A stretch of DNA of 64,000 nt from Linnemannia schmuckeri (Eukaryota > Mortierellomycota > Mortierellomycetes > Mortierellales > Mortierellaceae). Positions 1-12,169 of the stretch are shown piece by piece. The stretch is from the NCBI GenBank assembly GCA_029449235.1, contig JANATG010000004.1:2418001-2482000 (forward strand), given 5' to 3'. Every line of letters starts with the position of its first letter. The first letter of the stretch is position 1. The position numbers and the translations under genes were made by a program. The notes under the pieces are model-generated. The model saw only the letters and a list, made by a program, of their open reading frames with translations. It did not search any database and was not told the DNA's origin.

Positions 1-2672
1 TGCAGAGACTCGTCATATCTTGCTCGAGTTGCGTCCTCAGAACAGGCAATTCTGGATCGGTTTGGCTATTGCTTACCACATGATGGGCAAGCCTGATCTA
101 GGAATCAAGGTCTTGACCACTTATGAGGAGACCCTCAAGGTGAGCATCTGTTTTTTTATTCGCATGGACCAGGAAACCCGAGCTTTATGGATGCAAAGGA
201 CCACAAGATCTAATGCCAATAGTTTGATTATAAATCCGTAGGACATCCCCACCAAGCCTGACTATGAGCACAGCGAGATGTTGCTGTACCACAACTCGAT
301 GCTGGAGGAGACTGGCGACATTCAGGCAGCATTGGAACATTTGGACACGATCGAGAAGCACGTTTGCGACCGCAACGCTCTTCGGGAGAAGCGCGCCAAG
401 TACTTTTTAACTCTTGGACGTCAGGATGATGCCGAGAAGGCTTACAGAGGCTTGATTGCCCACAACCCCGACAACTTTGCCTACTTTGACGGTCTTCGCA
501 AGAGCATTGGACTTGGTCACGATAACCTGTCTGCCGAGGAGGAGGCCAGGCTTCTGGATCTCTTCAAGGAGCTTCAGAAGGAGTACCCTCGTTCGAACGC
601 AGCCAAGCGTCTTCCTCTGCGCTACGCCACTGGAGATGCCTTTGTCAAGGTTGCTGACGAGTACATGCGCAACAACCTCAGGAAGGGTGTCCCTTCACTC
701 TTTGTCAACATGAAGACTCTCTACACCATCAAGGAAAAGGCTCAGGCTGTCGAGAAGTTGGCTCTCGGCTATCTTACTGCCCTGGACAAGACCAAGGGCT
801 TTGACAACTCTGGTATGCACTCTGCAAATCTGTTAAAAAATTGTTGGAAGTGTTTACAGGTATGACACGAGATCATTGAGTTGGACTACTAATACCCATA
901 ATCCGCCTCTGTCTTCCGCCTGATAGGATCGACTGTTGAGCCACCAACTGCTCTCCTCTGGACCTTGTACTTTGTCGCTCAGCACTACGACTTCAAGCGC
1001 CAGTCGAACGAGGCTTTGACCCACATCAACCGCGCTATTGAGCACACGCCTACACTTGTGGAGCTTCACATGACCAAGGGACGCATTCTCAAGCACGCCG
1101 GCGACTATGTAGAAGCGATGAATGTCTTGAACGAGGCTCGCGAGCTGGACTTGCAGGATCGCTTCATCAATTCCAAGTGCTCTAAGTACATGCTCCGTGC
1201 TGACAAGATGGCTGAGGCTGAGAAGACTGTCGTCATGTTTGCACGCGCAGATATTGCTGACCCCTTGAACGATCTGGTCGACATGCAGGCCATGTGGTTT
1301 ATTCTTGAGGCTGGTGAGAGTCACCTTCGTCAGAACCAGCTCGGACGCGCCCTGAAGCGTTTCCATCAAGTCGAGAAGGTACAGTGAAAGAAGGGCTTTT
1401 TCACATTTCACATTAGCTAATTATTGCGAGGCTCAGTGTGTAGGGTCCTCGACTAATGCTATTTTATTTTTGGTGGCGTCACATTATTAGCTTTTCGCCG
1501 ACTTTACTGAGGATCAGTTCGATTTCCATATGTACTGTCTCCGCAAGATGACCTTGAGGGCCTACATCTCGTAAGTCAACGCTGCTTCCTTTTTTTTTTT
1601 AATATGTTTTTTTCGTACTTGTCATTCGTGAAACGATATTCACATTTCCTAACCAACTTACAATATTTCTATGGTGGAAATGTAGGCTGTTGAAGCTGGA
1701 GGATCAGTTGAGGTCACACCAGTACTTTGTCCGCGCTGCCCAGAACGCTGTCCAATGCTACATCACCCTGTTCGACAAGCCCGAGGGCGCCGACTCGGAG
1801 GAGATGGAGGGCATGACCGAGGCCGAGAAGAAGAAGTTCCGCAACAAGCAGCGCAAGGCCGAGCTCAAGGCTCAAAAGGAAGCCGAGGAGAAGAAGGCCC
1901 AGGCTGTCCAGGAGATCGCCAAGAAGGGCGGAAAGGTCGATGAGGATCCTGAGGGGCTCAAGTACACCAAGACTGAGGATCCCCTGGGCGAGGCACTCAA
2001 ATTCTTGAAGCCTCTTCAGGAGCTTGCTGCTGACCGTATCGAGACTCATCTTATGGGTTTTGAGCTTTACATCCGCAAGAGTAAGTCTGTCATTGATATC
2101 TTACTGCCACTAACTATTTGTCTTTATAATTTTATTATTTTTTGGAACTAACCATAACGCTCTTTCTTGACATGGTACAAAAACACGTAGACAAACTGCT
2201 GTTGGCGCTGAAGTCGTTGCTGAAGGCAATCAAGATTGATGCCAACAACGCAACCCTCCACGAGCAGCTCGTCCGTTTCGCGCTCGCAGTCCACAAGGCC
2301 GGTGCTTCTCTCAAGCCCACCGTCAAGTCTGTGATCGACAAGCATTGGGACACTCTCTTCCAAGGAAAGGGCAAAGATCTTAAGGCTTTCACTGCGGGCT
2401 TCTTGGAGAATTCCAAGACCCTCGGCTCTGTGCCCCATCTGATCTCGGCCGCGATTGCAGTCTCGTTGATCGAACCTGGTACCGAGAAATCCAAGGCTGA
2501 GGCTGAGGCTATTATTTTCTTGATCACCAATGAGAAGTATTCGGACACACGGTCGTTGGAGAATGTATTGGTTGCGCAAAAGACGCTCAAGAGCTTGAGG
2601 TCAAGTCGGGTCCAGGAGTTTAGAACAAAGGCTGCAACGTGGTTCCCCAAGGCCACCGTCTTTCAGTCTTAG
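1..2672 (+). CDS. NAA15: NatA N-terminal acetyltransferase auxiliary subunit NAA15 (5' partial)
   Basis: Large TPR-type subunit that anchors the catalytic NAA10 subunit to the ribosome for co-translational N-terminal acetylation. The start lies before the window; about 705 codons remain. Exons by eye: 1-139, 242-812, 927-1378, 1491-1570, 1686-2080 and 2191-2672; all joins keep frame. Recognisable family segments are ETRHILLELRP at the left edge, EPPTALLWTLYFVAQHYD after the second intron, and a highly charged KKKFRNKQRKAELKAQ stretch near 1840 that matches the basic linker typical of NAA15. TPR-like helices fill the first 1.4 kb. The gene ends 83 bp from the tail-to-tail neighbour. Family assignment is confident; exact splice sites are inferred. 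Confidence 0.9.
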
Positions 2673-2755
2673 ATAAATTGAATGCCGTTATCCACTAGAG
2701 TATTTATTTTGTTATTTTATTGTGTGCGCTGGTATGTAAAGGATCGAAAGAATGT

Positions 2756-5724
2756 CTATTTGAGTTTGGAAAAGGATTGCTGGAGTTGCTCCAACACCTT
2801 GACCAGCTGCTCGTTCTCGCCCTTCAGAGACTCGTTTTGTTTCTAGATAATTCAATGTGAACCCATTTGAAAGGGGGAGATGGTAAGCACAGTGGACCAA
2901 CAATACTTTTCAGATCCAAAAGCATTCCTAAATGCCCGCCTTTGACGAGTTCATACCTGAAGCTCGGAGAGTTCATTGGAGACTTTAGCAACATCCTTCG
3001 ACGACACCGCTGGTCCAGTAGGCTTTTTCGCTACTCCTGCAGAGGCCTTCTCAGCCTGCAAGGTCAACTCGGCGATCCTGTCAGTATACGACTTTGTCCT
3101 GGTCTGCAGGTCCGTCTCCTGCTGGGCCCTCAAGTTTTCAACATCACGGTGGTGGGTCGTCATCAAGGACGAGAACTTCGTCTCGTGCGATTCTGCCTGC
3201 TGGTCATGGGTGGCACGCAGCTTGTCTAGGTTGTTCTTTGATTCTGCCTGCAGGCGGTCAATCTTCGAGCTATGGTCCCGTTGCAACGCCTGAATCGCCT
3301 CCGCATGTTTCTATGTTTTCAAAATTATTCATATGGCGCTCCATGTTAGAGATATATAACACTTTGTCAAGTATCATTAAACTTGAAGTGGTAAATGAGA
3401 AAGAAGAAAAAGCAAACCTTATGCAGATCGGATTCCTTAGCAAGGGCGGACCCGCGGACTTTGTCGCGCTCAGACCGGGCAGCTTCAAGATCGGAGCGCA
3501 AGGCCTGGATAGCCTTTGTCAGCGAGTCCTCTTGTTCTCTCCAGGCGGCATCTGTTTTCGCGATTGCGTCTTTCAGTGCCTTTTCCTGTGTTGCCTTCTC
3601 GTTCGCCAACAGCGTGGCGTGTCCAACCTGCAGTGCCTATAAATGATAGATTAAAGAAAGTTAGCTACGCATTCATATTTACCCAAAGGCCGCAAATTGA
3701 CGAGGCATAAACACAACTTTGAGGTCACAAGACAAAAATAAGAGAGACTTACTCCGCCGCTGTCGCCGTTTTCATGGCTAAGAGTAAGGGCTTCCATGGA
3801 CGCCTTGACAGCACCAATCTGCTGCTCAACATTCGCCCTTGTATCCCTCAATGCATCCTCATGCTCCTGCTTCTTCCTCTTCAACGTCTGCACAGCCTCT
3901 CTGGCTTGCTCCTCAGCCCTCGACAACCGATCCTCCAACTTCTCCATCCGCTCCTCATGTGCAGTTCGAAGCTGGTCCATCTTGGTTTCTTGCTCCTTGT
4001 TCTGTGCATCCTGGTCTCGCTCAAACTCGGTCTCGACCCGCTCAAGCGCCTCCTGGACTTGTTCGTTTGCAGCATTTTCCAGTTCCCGAACCCGGTTCTC
4101 GTGTTCGACAATCAGTTCTGCTATCCGGGTCTCGTAACTGGCTTCGAGCTCGCGCATGGACTTGTCCTGCTTGCCTTGCGTCTCGCCCACAAACGCTGCG
4201 AATTTCTTTTGAACTGCATCCAGCTCCTGTTGCACCTTGTTCTAATAGGTTCAATAGGAAATAATGTGCGAAAGCGTGAGTGTGCCAAGATCTTGTTTCC
4301 ATAATACTGCATATTATGACTGTAAAAATGGAACGACATGTACCTTGGTGGTGGTCTCAAGCGTGGAGACCTCAGCCGAATGTTTATCCTTGCGCTTGGT
4401 TACTTCATCCTTATGAGCCTTCTTCAAGGCCTCGGTCTCGGCCTCGGCATTCGCTTGAATTGAAGCAATCGTAGCCTTATGGCTGGCATGCAGTTCCTTG
4501 ATCTTTGCGTCCAATTCCTGAACACGGGCCTTGTGCTGCGAAGTACGAGTCGAAAGGTCGTTCTGGTGCTTGTTCTGAAGGGTAGCGACAAAGCTGTTGT
4601 GATCCTTCTGTGACTTTGTCGAAAGTTCCGCCAGGGCCCGGACGTGACGTTCCTGAAGCAAGTCAATCATATTTCCCTCTGCTCCTACACGGTCGTTGAT
4701 CGACGATGCGTGTGAGTTTCTGATCTGTGTCAGCTCGGAGTCTAAACGTTCCCTTAGCTCAGCCTATTGTATTTTAAGAATTCAGATCGAATGTTAGGCA
4801 TGAGATCACAATAACGTCGTTCCTGTTACCGATCCTGTAAACGCATATGGTCTCAAAAGATAATAAATCGTCACCTCATGCTCAAGTAGTTCCTCCTTCA
4901 ACTGCTTATCCAATTGAGCATTAATCGCGTCAACCTCGTCCTGGTGCTCAGCCAGTAACTGCTCCAGATCCCGCTGATGATTCTTTTTGAACTTCTCCAA
5001 ATCCAGTCGATACCGCTCCTCAACCTGCTGCTTATCGCCCGGAAGCTGATCAGGCCGAAAATGATCCTCCTGCTTGTAGGATTGCAGTTCCATCTCCAGG
5101 CACTGCAGCTTATCGTCATGAATCCGGTTAAGCTCTTCTAACGAGGATGAGTGCAACTCCTTGGATTCTTCCAGCTTCTTTCCTAACAAAAGAATCTCCT
5201 CGTGTCTCTGGATATGCTCAGCGAGCTGCTGGCGGATGGCTGCCAATTTTGCATCCTGCTCTGTCTGACGTTCGATTTCACGTTCTGTCAGTTCCTTGAG
5301 CTTGTTCTCGTGCTCCAAGCGCAATCGCTACAATATCAAATGCAAAAAAGTAGTCAATAGCTGTCATTTCCTTTGAAAACTACCATCGGTTGCCGGTTCT
5401 ATTGCATGGAGAGGCCGTAATTTACCTGGACACGCGCCCTCAACATCCTGACTTGATGTTTCTTCTTCCCAACTTCCTTCTCCTTAGCAGCAATGGCAGC
5501 CACGACAATTTCCTTATCCTAACAAAAACAAGGGGATATATCGAGCAAAGCAAAGCGAAGCAAAAGGCGGAGACAGGAAGGACGAGTCATGTCATAATAG
5601 CAAATGAAAAAAAAAGCAAAAGTTAGATGTGTCCATTTCACATGCATAAAACATTTGTTTGGGGTGGTATCTTGCTGTGTGGGGTCGCGTCTGTCTTCCT
5701 TGTCAATGCAACATGCGACACGCC

Positions 5725-5769
<45 letters not shown>

Positions 5770-7065
5770 GCAAACAATGCGCTTATTGTCTTTACCTCGG
5801 GGACAATCTTCAAGAGATCGATGTCGGGAACAAGAGTCTCGCCTCCATCGCTCGACTCGATTTCTGCTGCTGCTACAGCGGCCTGCTCGTCCAGGGCTGT
5901 CTCCCATTGCTCACGAATCTCGGTCAATTCCTTCTCTGCCGTCTTCAACCTTGTCGTGGTGTCTTCCAACTAAAAATGACAACGAAGGGAGTACAAGGGA
6001 TATGGAGATTGTAATAAAGATCAATATACAAGAGCACAGGTTACATGTGTCTATTTCATGACAATCTACGATTTGTTATATTACTCCAGCGAAAATATTT
6101 TGCAATCACATCTATTGAGAATGTATTCTTCATCTTACCTTGGCGCGAGTGGTGGCAATGGCCTTCTTCAACTCAGTCGGACTTGTAGGTGTAACAGGTG
6201 CTGTTACTGCGGTCTTAGCTGAACGTGTGCTACCCACAGGAGTGAGCGCCCTGGAACTACCACTTCCTCCCGCCACCGAAGACGAGTTAGTCCTGGATGT
6301 AGGTGTGGACCGGCCGACAGTTGATGGCTTTGGAGGCAACCCCTCGCTCTTCTTCCCGGTAGCAGGAGAACTGTTTGCTGGCTTGCCAGTTGGTGGTGTA
6401 CGGATAGTGGTTGCTGTCATGTTGAGTGGAGAACGTCCGCCGACTGCTGGTGGTTTGGCTGCAGTCCCAGAGGATCCTGTAGGGGGGACTCTGATCGAAG
6501 TCGTCGTCCTGGCAGTCGCACTTACTCCTCCTCCTGCTGTTGCTGTTGTTGCTGCAGCTGGACGACGAGAGGGCGTTTCTGGTCTAGAGGCTGCTGACGA
6601 GTTTTTTGTCTTTGGTGTCGAGGCTGGCGCTGCTGCCTTGGTGGTGGTTGTGGTTGTAGTTGTCTTAGGCTTGGCTGCAGGTGTCGAGGGTACCGACTTT
6701 GCGCCCACGGCAGTTGTAGGAGTAGGTTTGGTGGCGGTTTTGGTGGTTGGTGTCGAGCTCCGAGTTGTCCGATTGGTTGTAGTAGGCGTGGCGCTTCTCG
6801 TGCCTGAACCAGCAGTGGCAGTTGCGGTGTTCGCTGAAGAAGCACCAGCGGTGGTGGTGGGGGCAGTGCGGATGGAAGTTGTGGTCCTGGCAGAGGCAGT
6901 CGCCCGCTTGGCCGCTGCTGCTGCTGCCTCAGCAGCCTTGGCGGCGCTGGCTGCTTTGACCTTGTTGGCTGCTACGTTGGCTGCTGTTGCTGCCCTTCTG
7001 GCCGCCGCGGTCGTCGCTGTTGGTGTTGTGGTGGTCGATGCCGGGGTGTTTTGAGTACCTGCCAT
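2756..7065 (-). CDS. Large coiled-coil protein with Ala/Thr/Pro-rich N-terminus
   Basis: Predicted 1071 residues in nine exons: 7065-6139, 5969-5796, 5518-5426, 5327-4875, 4763-4344, 4241-3753, 3636-3418, 3310-2957 and 2842-2756. Residues 1-309 are low complexity (Ala, Thr, Ser, Pro, Arg) and basic, as in microtubule- or polymer-binding tails. They carry three related motifs (TTTSIRTAP, TTTSIRVPPTG, TTIRTPPTG). The remaining about 760 residues are almost unbroken charged heptad-like coiled coil (for example LEHENKLKELTEREIERQ). No catalytic motif is seen. The role may be cytoskeletal or scaffolding, but I do not recognise the family. Every intron lies in phase 0, and one holds a 43-nt A tract on the + strand (5726-5768). 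ATG 7065 was chosen because it opens the first exon after a purine/pyrimidine-rich leader. Confidence 0.75.
5726..5768 (+). repeat. 43-nt A tract inside an intron
   Basis: Uninterrupted A run in intron 2 of the coiled-coil gene (T on the sense strand, where it lies downstream of the donor, not as a classical polypyrimidine tract at the acceptor). Confidence 0.95.
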
Positions 7066-7822
7066 TGTTATATTTTGTTTAGTTTTTTGCTTAGGGTTGT
7101 GTGCTGCTGTTGTTGTTGTTGTTCGGACTGGTTTGGCTTCGCCCGATAGGAGAGGAAGAGAGGGGGTTTGTGTGATTCTCTGTGAAGGTGATAGACGGTG
7201 AAGTTTGTTGGAGTAAGGTATTTGTAGAAAAAAAGGATTAGGGGACAAAAAAGAAGTGATGAGAATGACGAAAAGGTGATGAGGGGTGAGAGTTAAAGAG
7301 GGAGCGAAAGTAGGGGAGAGGGAGAGAAGTAAATGTGGTTTTTTTTAAGTGATGGAGAGAGCAAAGAAGAGATGTTGAGTGAGAGAGCAAATAATAAGGA
7401 ATAGGATGAAGAAGGGGGTAAGTGGTCTATCTGAATGGAACGAATGCAAAACAAAAGGGATGCACAACACACATACTGTTCGCACTCAACATCCACAGCA
7501 TATAAGAGATATCACTGAATTGAGTTTGTGCGCAGGATGGTCGGACAGAGAGAACACAAAAAGAAAAGAAGGAGGCATGAAGCGAAACGGGCAAGGGGAG
7601 AGAACGAACATTCACACTCTGCTCTGTGATTCCCCACATGTGCCATTTTCAATTGCCTTTCTCACCGTTCACACATAAACATACACTTTCACCACAGCAT
7701 AGCATAAAGCACTAATTTATTCGTTTTGTGCTTGTCGTTTTAGTCAAGAAAAGAGCAGACAAGCTTGTTGGTATCTGAAGAAAAATAAATACAAGAAAAT
7801 ACATAAAACAACCATCGTCTGT
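7066..7822. other. Intergenic: upstream of coiled-coil gene, 3' flank of aminopeptidase
   Basis: AG/CT-rich leader next to the coiled-coil gene and AT-rich sequence toward the aminopeptidase stop. No coding signal, repeat or RNA gene was recognised. Confidence 0.5.
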
Positions 7823-10037
7823 TTACTTCAACTTGGCCTCAGCAACCTCAAAAACAGAGGCCAACATCGCCTGGGTCGAGGCACGGAGCTGGGCAAAGTC
7901 ATAGCCCTCACGGTAGACAAGATCGCCTGAGTTGTGGTACTTGGGGTCAGCAATAGGTCCGTTGCGCTCAAAGAATGCCGTTGCTGGGTATCCTGCCTCC
8001 CAGAACGACTAATTGTGTTTGAAAATGTGACAAAGAAAGAAAAAGAAAACGAGGATTATGTCAGAATGAACAATACATGTTGAACCAAGCCATGCATGCA
8101 CGGTTACGCTACACAATCAAAAGAGAAAACAACAATCCCGTACCTGGTGGTCAGAGCAGCAGGCACCAGTGATACCGACAACCGCCTCAGGAACGTACAG
8201 CTCGGTCACATTGTGCAACAACGAGCTCAACTCAGCGGTATGGTAGCGAGCAGGGAAAGCAACCTGAATAGGCTCGCCAGGCTTTCTGTAAGCCAACATA
8301 TCCTATGGGAAAGGTAGATACAAAATAAAGCCATTAGTTAGCACATTGTATCGGCTTCCAAGATTGTCCCAATATTGAGCAATGCACCAGCGTCCGCCCA
8401 GGGATAATAGTATTTGAAACGTACTCCTTGAACCATCATAGTAATGGTCGTTCCTTGACTCTTCAACTTCTTGGCCAACGCAGCAGAGCCGAACAATCCT
8501 TGTTCTATAAAGCAGACCATAACAACAACACAAACATTAGTGTCTGTCTGAGCATACTTTGCATCCCGAGAACATACGCATCCAGTTGTATCCCTGAATG
8601 ACGACAACAACAAAAAACAAGCAACAAAAGGGACTCTTTGTCATTTTGCCTTACCTTCTCCTGAGAATGCAGAGATGACAAAGGTGCGACCAAAGGTCAA
8701 GTTGTTGGCCTTGATGATACGAGCCACCTGAAGAAGCATAGAAGTACCCGAACCATCGTCATCAGCACCAGGGGCACGGGGGTTCAAGAACGAACCGCGG
8801 CTATCGTGATGTGCGCCTAGAATAACATGCTCATTGGGGCGTTCAGTTCCCTTGAACGTGCTATTATTTTGTCAACGAGAGATGAATGAAAAGTAGAAAA
8901 ACAAGGCGGCGGCAAAATAGAACGATAGCTTGGGTTAGCATCAGCTCCTTATTTGGGTTGATATCGCACAAAGACGATAAAGGAGATAGGAGGAAGTCCA
9001 TCCAAACAGGCGTAACGGTGCACACGCAAATGGTCACTTATGCAGAAAAAAAAAGCGGTCGCTCCCCCCCCCGTTCTTCTTGACCAATCCCTCTATATTC
9101 TCCCCCTTTCACCAACTCCTTCTCTTCTGCCATTATCAGATTGCCACCAGAGGAATAACAAGGGTTATATGTGAAAAAAAGGTTACCAGATGACGTTGGG
9201 TCCGAAACGGGACTGGTAGCTCATCAACTCAACAGTGTCACAACCATAGCTCTCGAACTGCGACTTGAGCCACTGTGCAACCTCAATGCTCTGCTTAGAG
9301 GTCGAACTACGAGTAATAAAGGGACTGCCAGAAGCCTCACCCGACAACCAGGTGACATCCTGCTCCAAGGTCTTGACATCAACCTGGTCAACAATCGCCT
9401 GGAGTGACTTGCGATGCTTCAAGTTCTTGCTCTTGAGAACAATAGGATGGTCAGAAGGAAGAGCCGCCAAAGGGGTCACAAAGCCCTCAGTGCGAACGGG
9501 GAGGATCTCAGTGTTGGAGGGCAAGACGTCAATGAGGTTGGGGACCTCTGAAGCAGCGCAGTTGGATCCGATTAAGACGCGGTACTTGGGCTGGGTGTCG
9601 GGCAAGTCCACAGTCGTGAAGCGGCAGAACTTGCGACGGCCACGGAAGATGGAGTAAGGTAGCTGGTTACTGTTGTTCTCCTCAACCAGGTCGTCAGTAG
9701 CAAAGTCAGCAACAGCCTCCTGAACACTCTTGTTCCAGTCAAGAATGTCCTGAGGGGTGTCGCCCTCACGGTGCTGTCTCTCGAGGACAATGAGCTGGGA
9801 GTACATGTGCTCAGCAGGGAGCATGCTCGACTTGACGATGCATTCTTCAGGGACGGCGTAGATGGAGAGGTCCTCGTAGACACCGCGGAGCTGCTTTCTG
9901 CAGGCGGGCTGGAACTCCTTTGTCTGGGGCTGGTTAGCGTCGACGAACTCCCAGTGGGTAGTGGCTGCCAGGGCGGTGGTGGAAGCGGCGGCGAGCAGCA
10001 AAGCAGCCGACACTGACAAGAAGATAGAGCGAACCAT
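7823..10037 (-). CDS. Secreted M28-family zinc aminopeptidase (leucine aminopeptidase type)
   Basis: Predicted 493 residues; exons 10037-9187, 8860-8655, 8504-8425, 8302-8144 and 8008-7823. It would release N-terminal residues from peptides outside the cell. It starts with a signal peptide (MVRSIFLSVSAALLLAAAS, cleavage near ALA). The M28 metal and catalytic motifs are all present: GAHHDSRG (first His ligand) and ADDDGSG (bridging Asp) on exon 2, SGEEQGLFGS (catalytic Glu) assembled across the exon 2/3 join, and CSDHQSFWEAGYP (last His ligand) across the exon 4/5 join. The reconstruction of both split motifs supports the splice sites. Length fits fungal secreted aminopeptidases, including a propeptide-like segment before residue 280. 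Substrate preference cannot be read from sequence. Confidence 0.9.
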
Positions 10038-10418
10038 TACTGTCGATGGGGAGGGGAGTTGTTGTGGAGTGTGGTGTAAGAGTGTAAGGAATAAAAAATA
10101 AAGAAAGTGGTGGCGTTGAAGAGAGTGAAGAGGGAGCAAAAGAGAAGTGGAAGCGTGAAGATAAAAAGAAGTAAAAGAAAAGAAAAGGAATGAGAAAGGG
10201 GTAGAAAAGAAGTCTAGAGTCAGGAGTGCAGCAAATGTTAATATTGAACTTTCTTTATTTGTTGTCCCCTCGTGATCTGAGGAAATGATGATCCACATGG
10301 CGTCTCCGACACCACTCAGGGCTCAGCACTGTTGAGACTGCCTGAACTCGCCTATAAGCATCCACTTGGTAGATACCTTTCACTTCACATAACTTGTATT
10401 TTTGACTCCAATGGTTCA
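10038..10418. other. Intergenic: aminopeptidase promoter / KDM8 3' flank
   Basis: AG-rich upstream strip followed by an unremarkable stretch. No further gene or repeat is seen. Confidence 0.5.
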
Positions 10419-11897
10419 CTAGAACCAAAAGCTGACAGAAAAACTAGTCGACAATGACCGGATGTAATGCCACCATTGGAACGGAATATACAACAACTCC
10501 CCTGGTGCAAGAATCGTCTCCACATACTCTGCCGACGCAAACCGTGGATGACGCTCTAAATCTGGTTCCTCCACATTGACTTGACTCGTATTGCCCAACA
10601 TACTGCTACCATCTTTTCCTTCTCCCTCGCCTTCTGCCTCATCCTGGGACTTGTCGCCATAGCAGTATAGTTTGGACGTCTCCTTGGGCGCATAGAGTCG
10701 AATGTACTTCCGACCCACAACCTGAGCCAGCAGGTTATGATACGGATCCGTGTGCATCGGTGACACTGTCCCTCTTGGCCCAAACCATGCATTCAACAAT
10801 ACATCGTCCGGAGGATTGTATCCTTCTTGGTCGTGGGGCCCGATCATGCAATAATCGGGGATGTCGATATCTCGTCGCAATCGAGGAATCTGCGCAAACA
10901 AATCATGTTGGGCCAAGTACCCAATCTCCTCCGTCGGTGCTTTAGCCTTCGTCCCGTTCTTGCCTCCATTGCTAGGTTCTGAGTCTTCCTGACGGAGAAT
11001 GTACATCTGAATAAATTCTCGCATAGTCACCAGTTTCTGTGTCCATTGCTCATCCGTGTACTGACTCCCAATCTCGATAGGCACCAGTCGATCAGGGCCA
11101 GCTGTTCGACATAATATGTCCAGATCTGTCCAACGTTCCCTTGCCGGCCAATGGTCAAACCCGCCCGTTATAATGATAGGACCTCCTGGTGTTCCTTGTG
11201 CGCCTCCGCCATTGACGTGCTGTTGAAATTCCTCCATGGTAGGCAGATGGACTCGAGGAATAGAGAATCGAATCTCGGGTATCGGTTCCTGAAGTGGTTC
11301 CTCTCCTAGCTTGACCTTTCCTTGCGTTGCCGCCGTAGCTGCTGTTCCTCCTGTTAACATCTTCTGTCGTTTGGTCGTTGGCCCCGACGCGTCCTCCGTC
11401 TGATCCTGTCCATCGTCAATCACAGTCTCGAAATAATTGATCATCTCAAAAACAAAGTCCTTCCTCCCTTCGCCAGATGCCCCCGCCATCACCAATACAT
11501 TGTCGCACACAGCAATCGCCACCTTCAATGGCTCCACATCCATCATCACCATCGCTAACATAGTCCCATCACTCTCCTTGTTCTGGCTTCTGAAGGCCGA
11601 AAACCCAAGTGCCAGCGCCTTGAGAATCCCAGCGTCGGTATAAAACTCTCTCCAGTGAGACGGCACCTCCCGGTACGGGTAAGCATGCAACATCTCCCGT
11701 CCATAGTCGACAAGAGCGTCTGCTTGATAGATCAAAGAATGGATCTTGTCGTTGGTTGATGGTGTTGAGGTTGAGAGTGAGTCGATTGTTGCTAAGAGCG
11801 CCCTTGCTTCCTCCAGAGCTTTGAACGGTCCTTGGCCACAGTTGCGAGGTGTGATCCCTAATGTAGTTTGCGTGGACAAGTGAATCAAAGTAGGCAT
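10419..11897 (-). CDS. KDM8: JmjC-domain protein of the KDM8/JMJD5 type
   Basis: Single-exon reading frame of 492 residues from ATG 11897. The frame stays open to an upstream ATG at 11981, so the start is uncertain. The C-terminal half is a JmjC/cupin-8 domain of a 2-oxoglutarate/Fe(II) oxygenase. It has PMHTDPYHNLLAQVVGRKYIRLY with the HxD metal pair near residue 380, then NTSQVNVEEPDLERHP, LAPGELLYIPFQWWHY with the distal His near residue 475, and an end at SFSVSFWF. This set is diagnostic for the JMJD5 group, whose members act on Arg or Lys of nuclear proteins. An acidic, Glu/Gly-rich insertion sits between the metal motifs (near residue 405). It lies between divergent-orientation-free neighbours on the same strand. 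Confidence 0.88.
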   Translation of the reverse strand: MPTLIHLSTQTTLGITPRNCGQGPFKALEEARALLATIDSLSTSTPSTNDKIHSLIYQADALVDYGREMLHAYPYREVPSHWREFYTDAGILKALALGFSAFRSQNKESDGTMLAMVMMDVEPLKVAIAVCDNVLVMAGASGEGRKDFVFEMINYFETVIDDGQDQTEDASGPTTKRQKMLTGGTAATAATQGKVKLGEEPLQEPIPEIRFSIPRVHLPTMEEFQQHVNGGGAQGTPGGPIIITGGFDHWPARERWTDLDILCRTAGPDRLVPIEIGSQYTDEQWTQKLVTMREFIQMYILRQEDSEPSNGGKNGTKAKAPTEEIGYLAQHDLFAQIPRLRRDIDIPDYCMIGPHDQEGYNPPDDVLLNAWFGPRGTVSPMHTDPYHNLLAQVVGRKYIRLYAPKETSKLYCYGDKSQDEAEGEGEGKDGSSMLGNTSQVNVEEPDLERHPRFASAEYVETILAPGELLYIPFQWWHYIRSLSTSFSVSFWF

Positions 11898-12169
11898 TAG
11901 AATTTCAGTGTTTGAAGAGCAACAGAAAGATAAGAAGTAGCTATGAATGTGAATCTTTACCAGAGTCATTGCTTGATGCAATGTGTCTGTACTTAAAGGC
12001 GAGTGTCCTGATCATGAAGAGAAAAAAAAGACCTCCAGCCATTCTAAGTCCTGCCTGAGTGTAGAAAAGCTTGAACGGACTGTTTTTTTGCGAGTAATAA
12101 TTGATTCTAATTTTATTCTGAACGCTTGTTAAATTAACATTAGTGACGCGACATAGATCTTTTTTTGCT

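Noticed and set aside
5604..6061. Overlapping frames with long Lys or Phe runs
   Set aside because: They are translations of the 43-nt A tract and flanking intron and exon sequence of the coiled-coil gene.
6400..6900. EB1-binding SxIP motifs in the coiled-coil protein
   Set aside because: The repeated motif is SIRxP; a true SxIP order does not occur.
6140..7054. 304-residue plus-strand frame rich in Val/Ala
   Set aside because: It is the antisense shadow of the Ala/Thr-rich first exon of the coiled-coil gene; the minus frame splices to real coiled coil and the plus frame leads nowhere.
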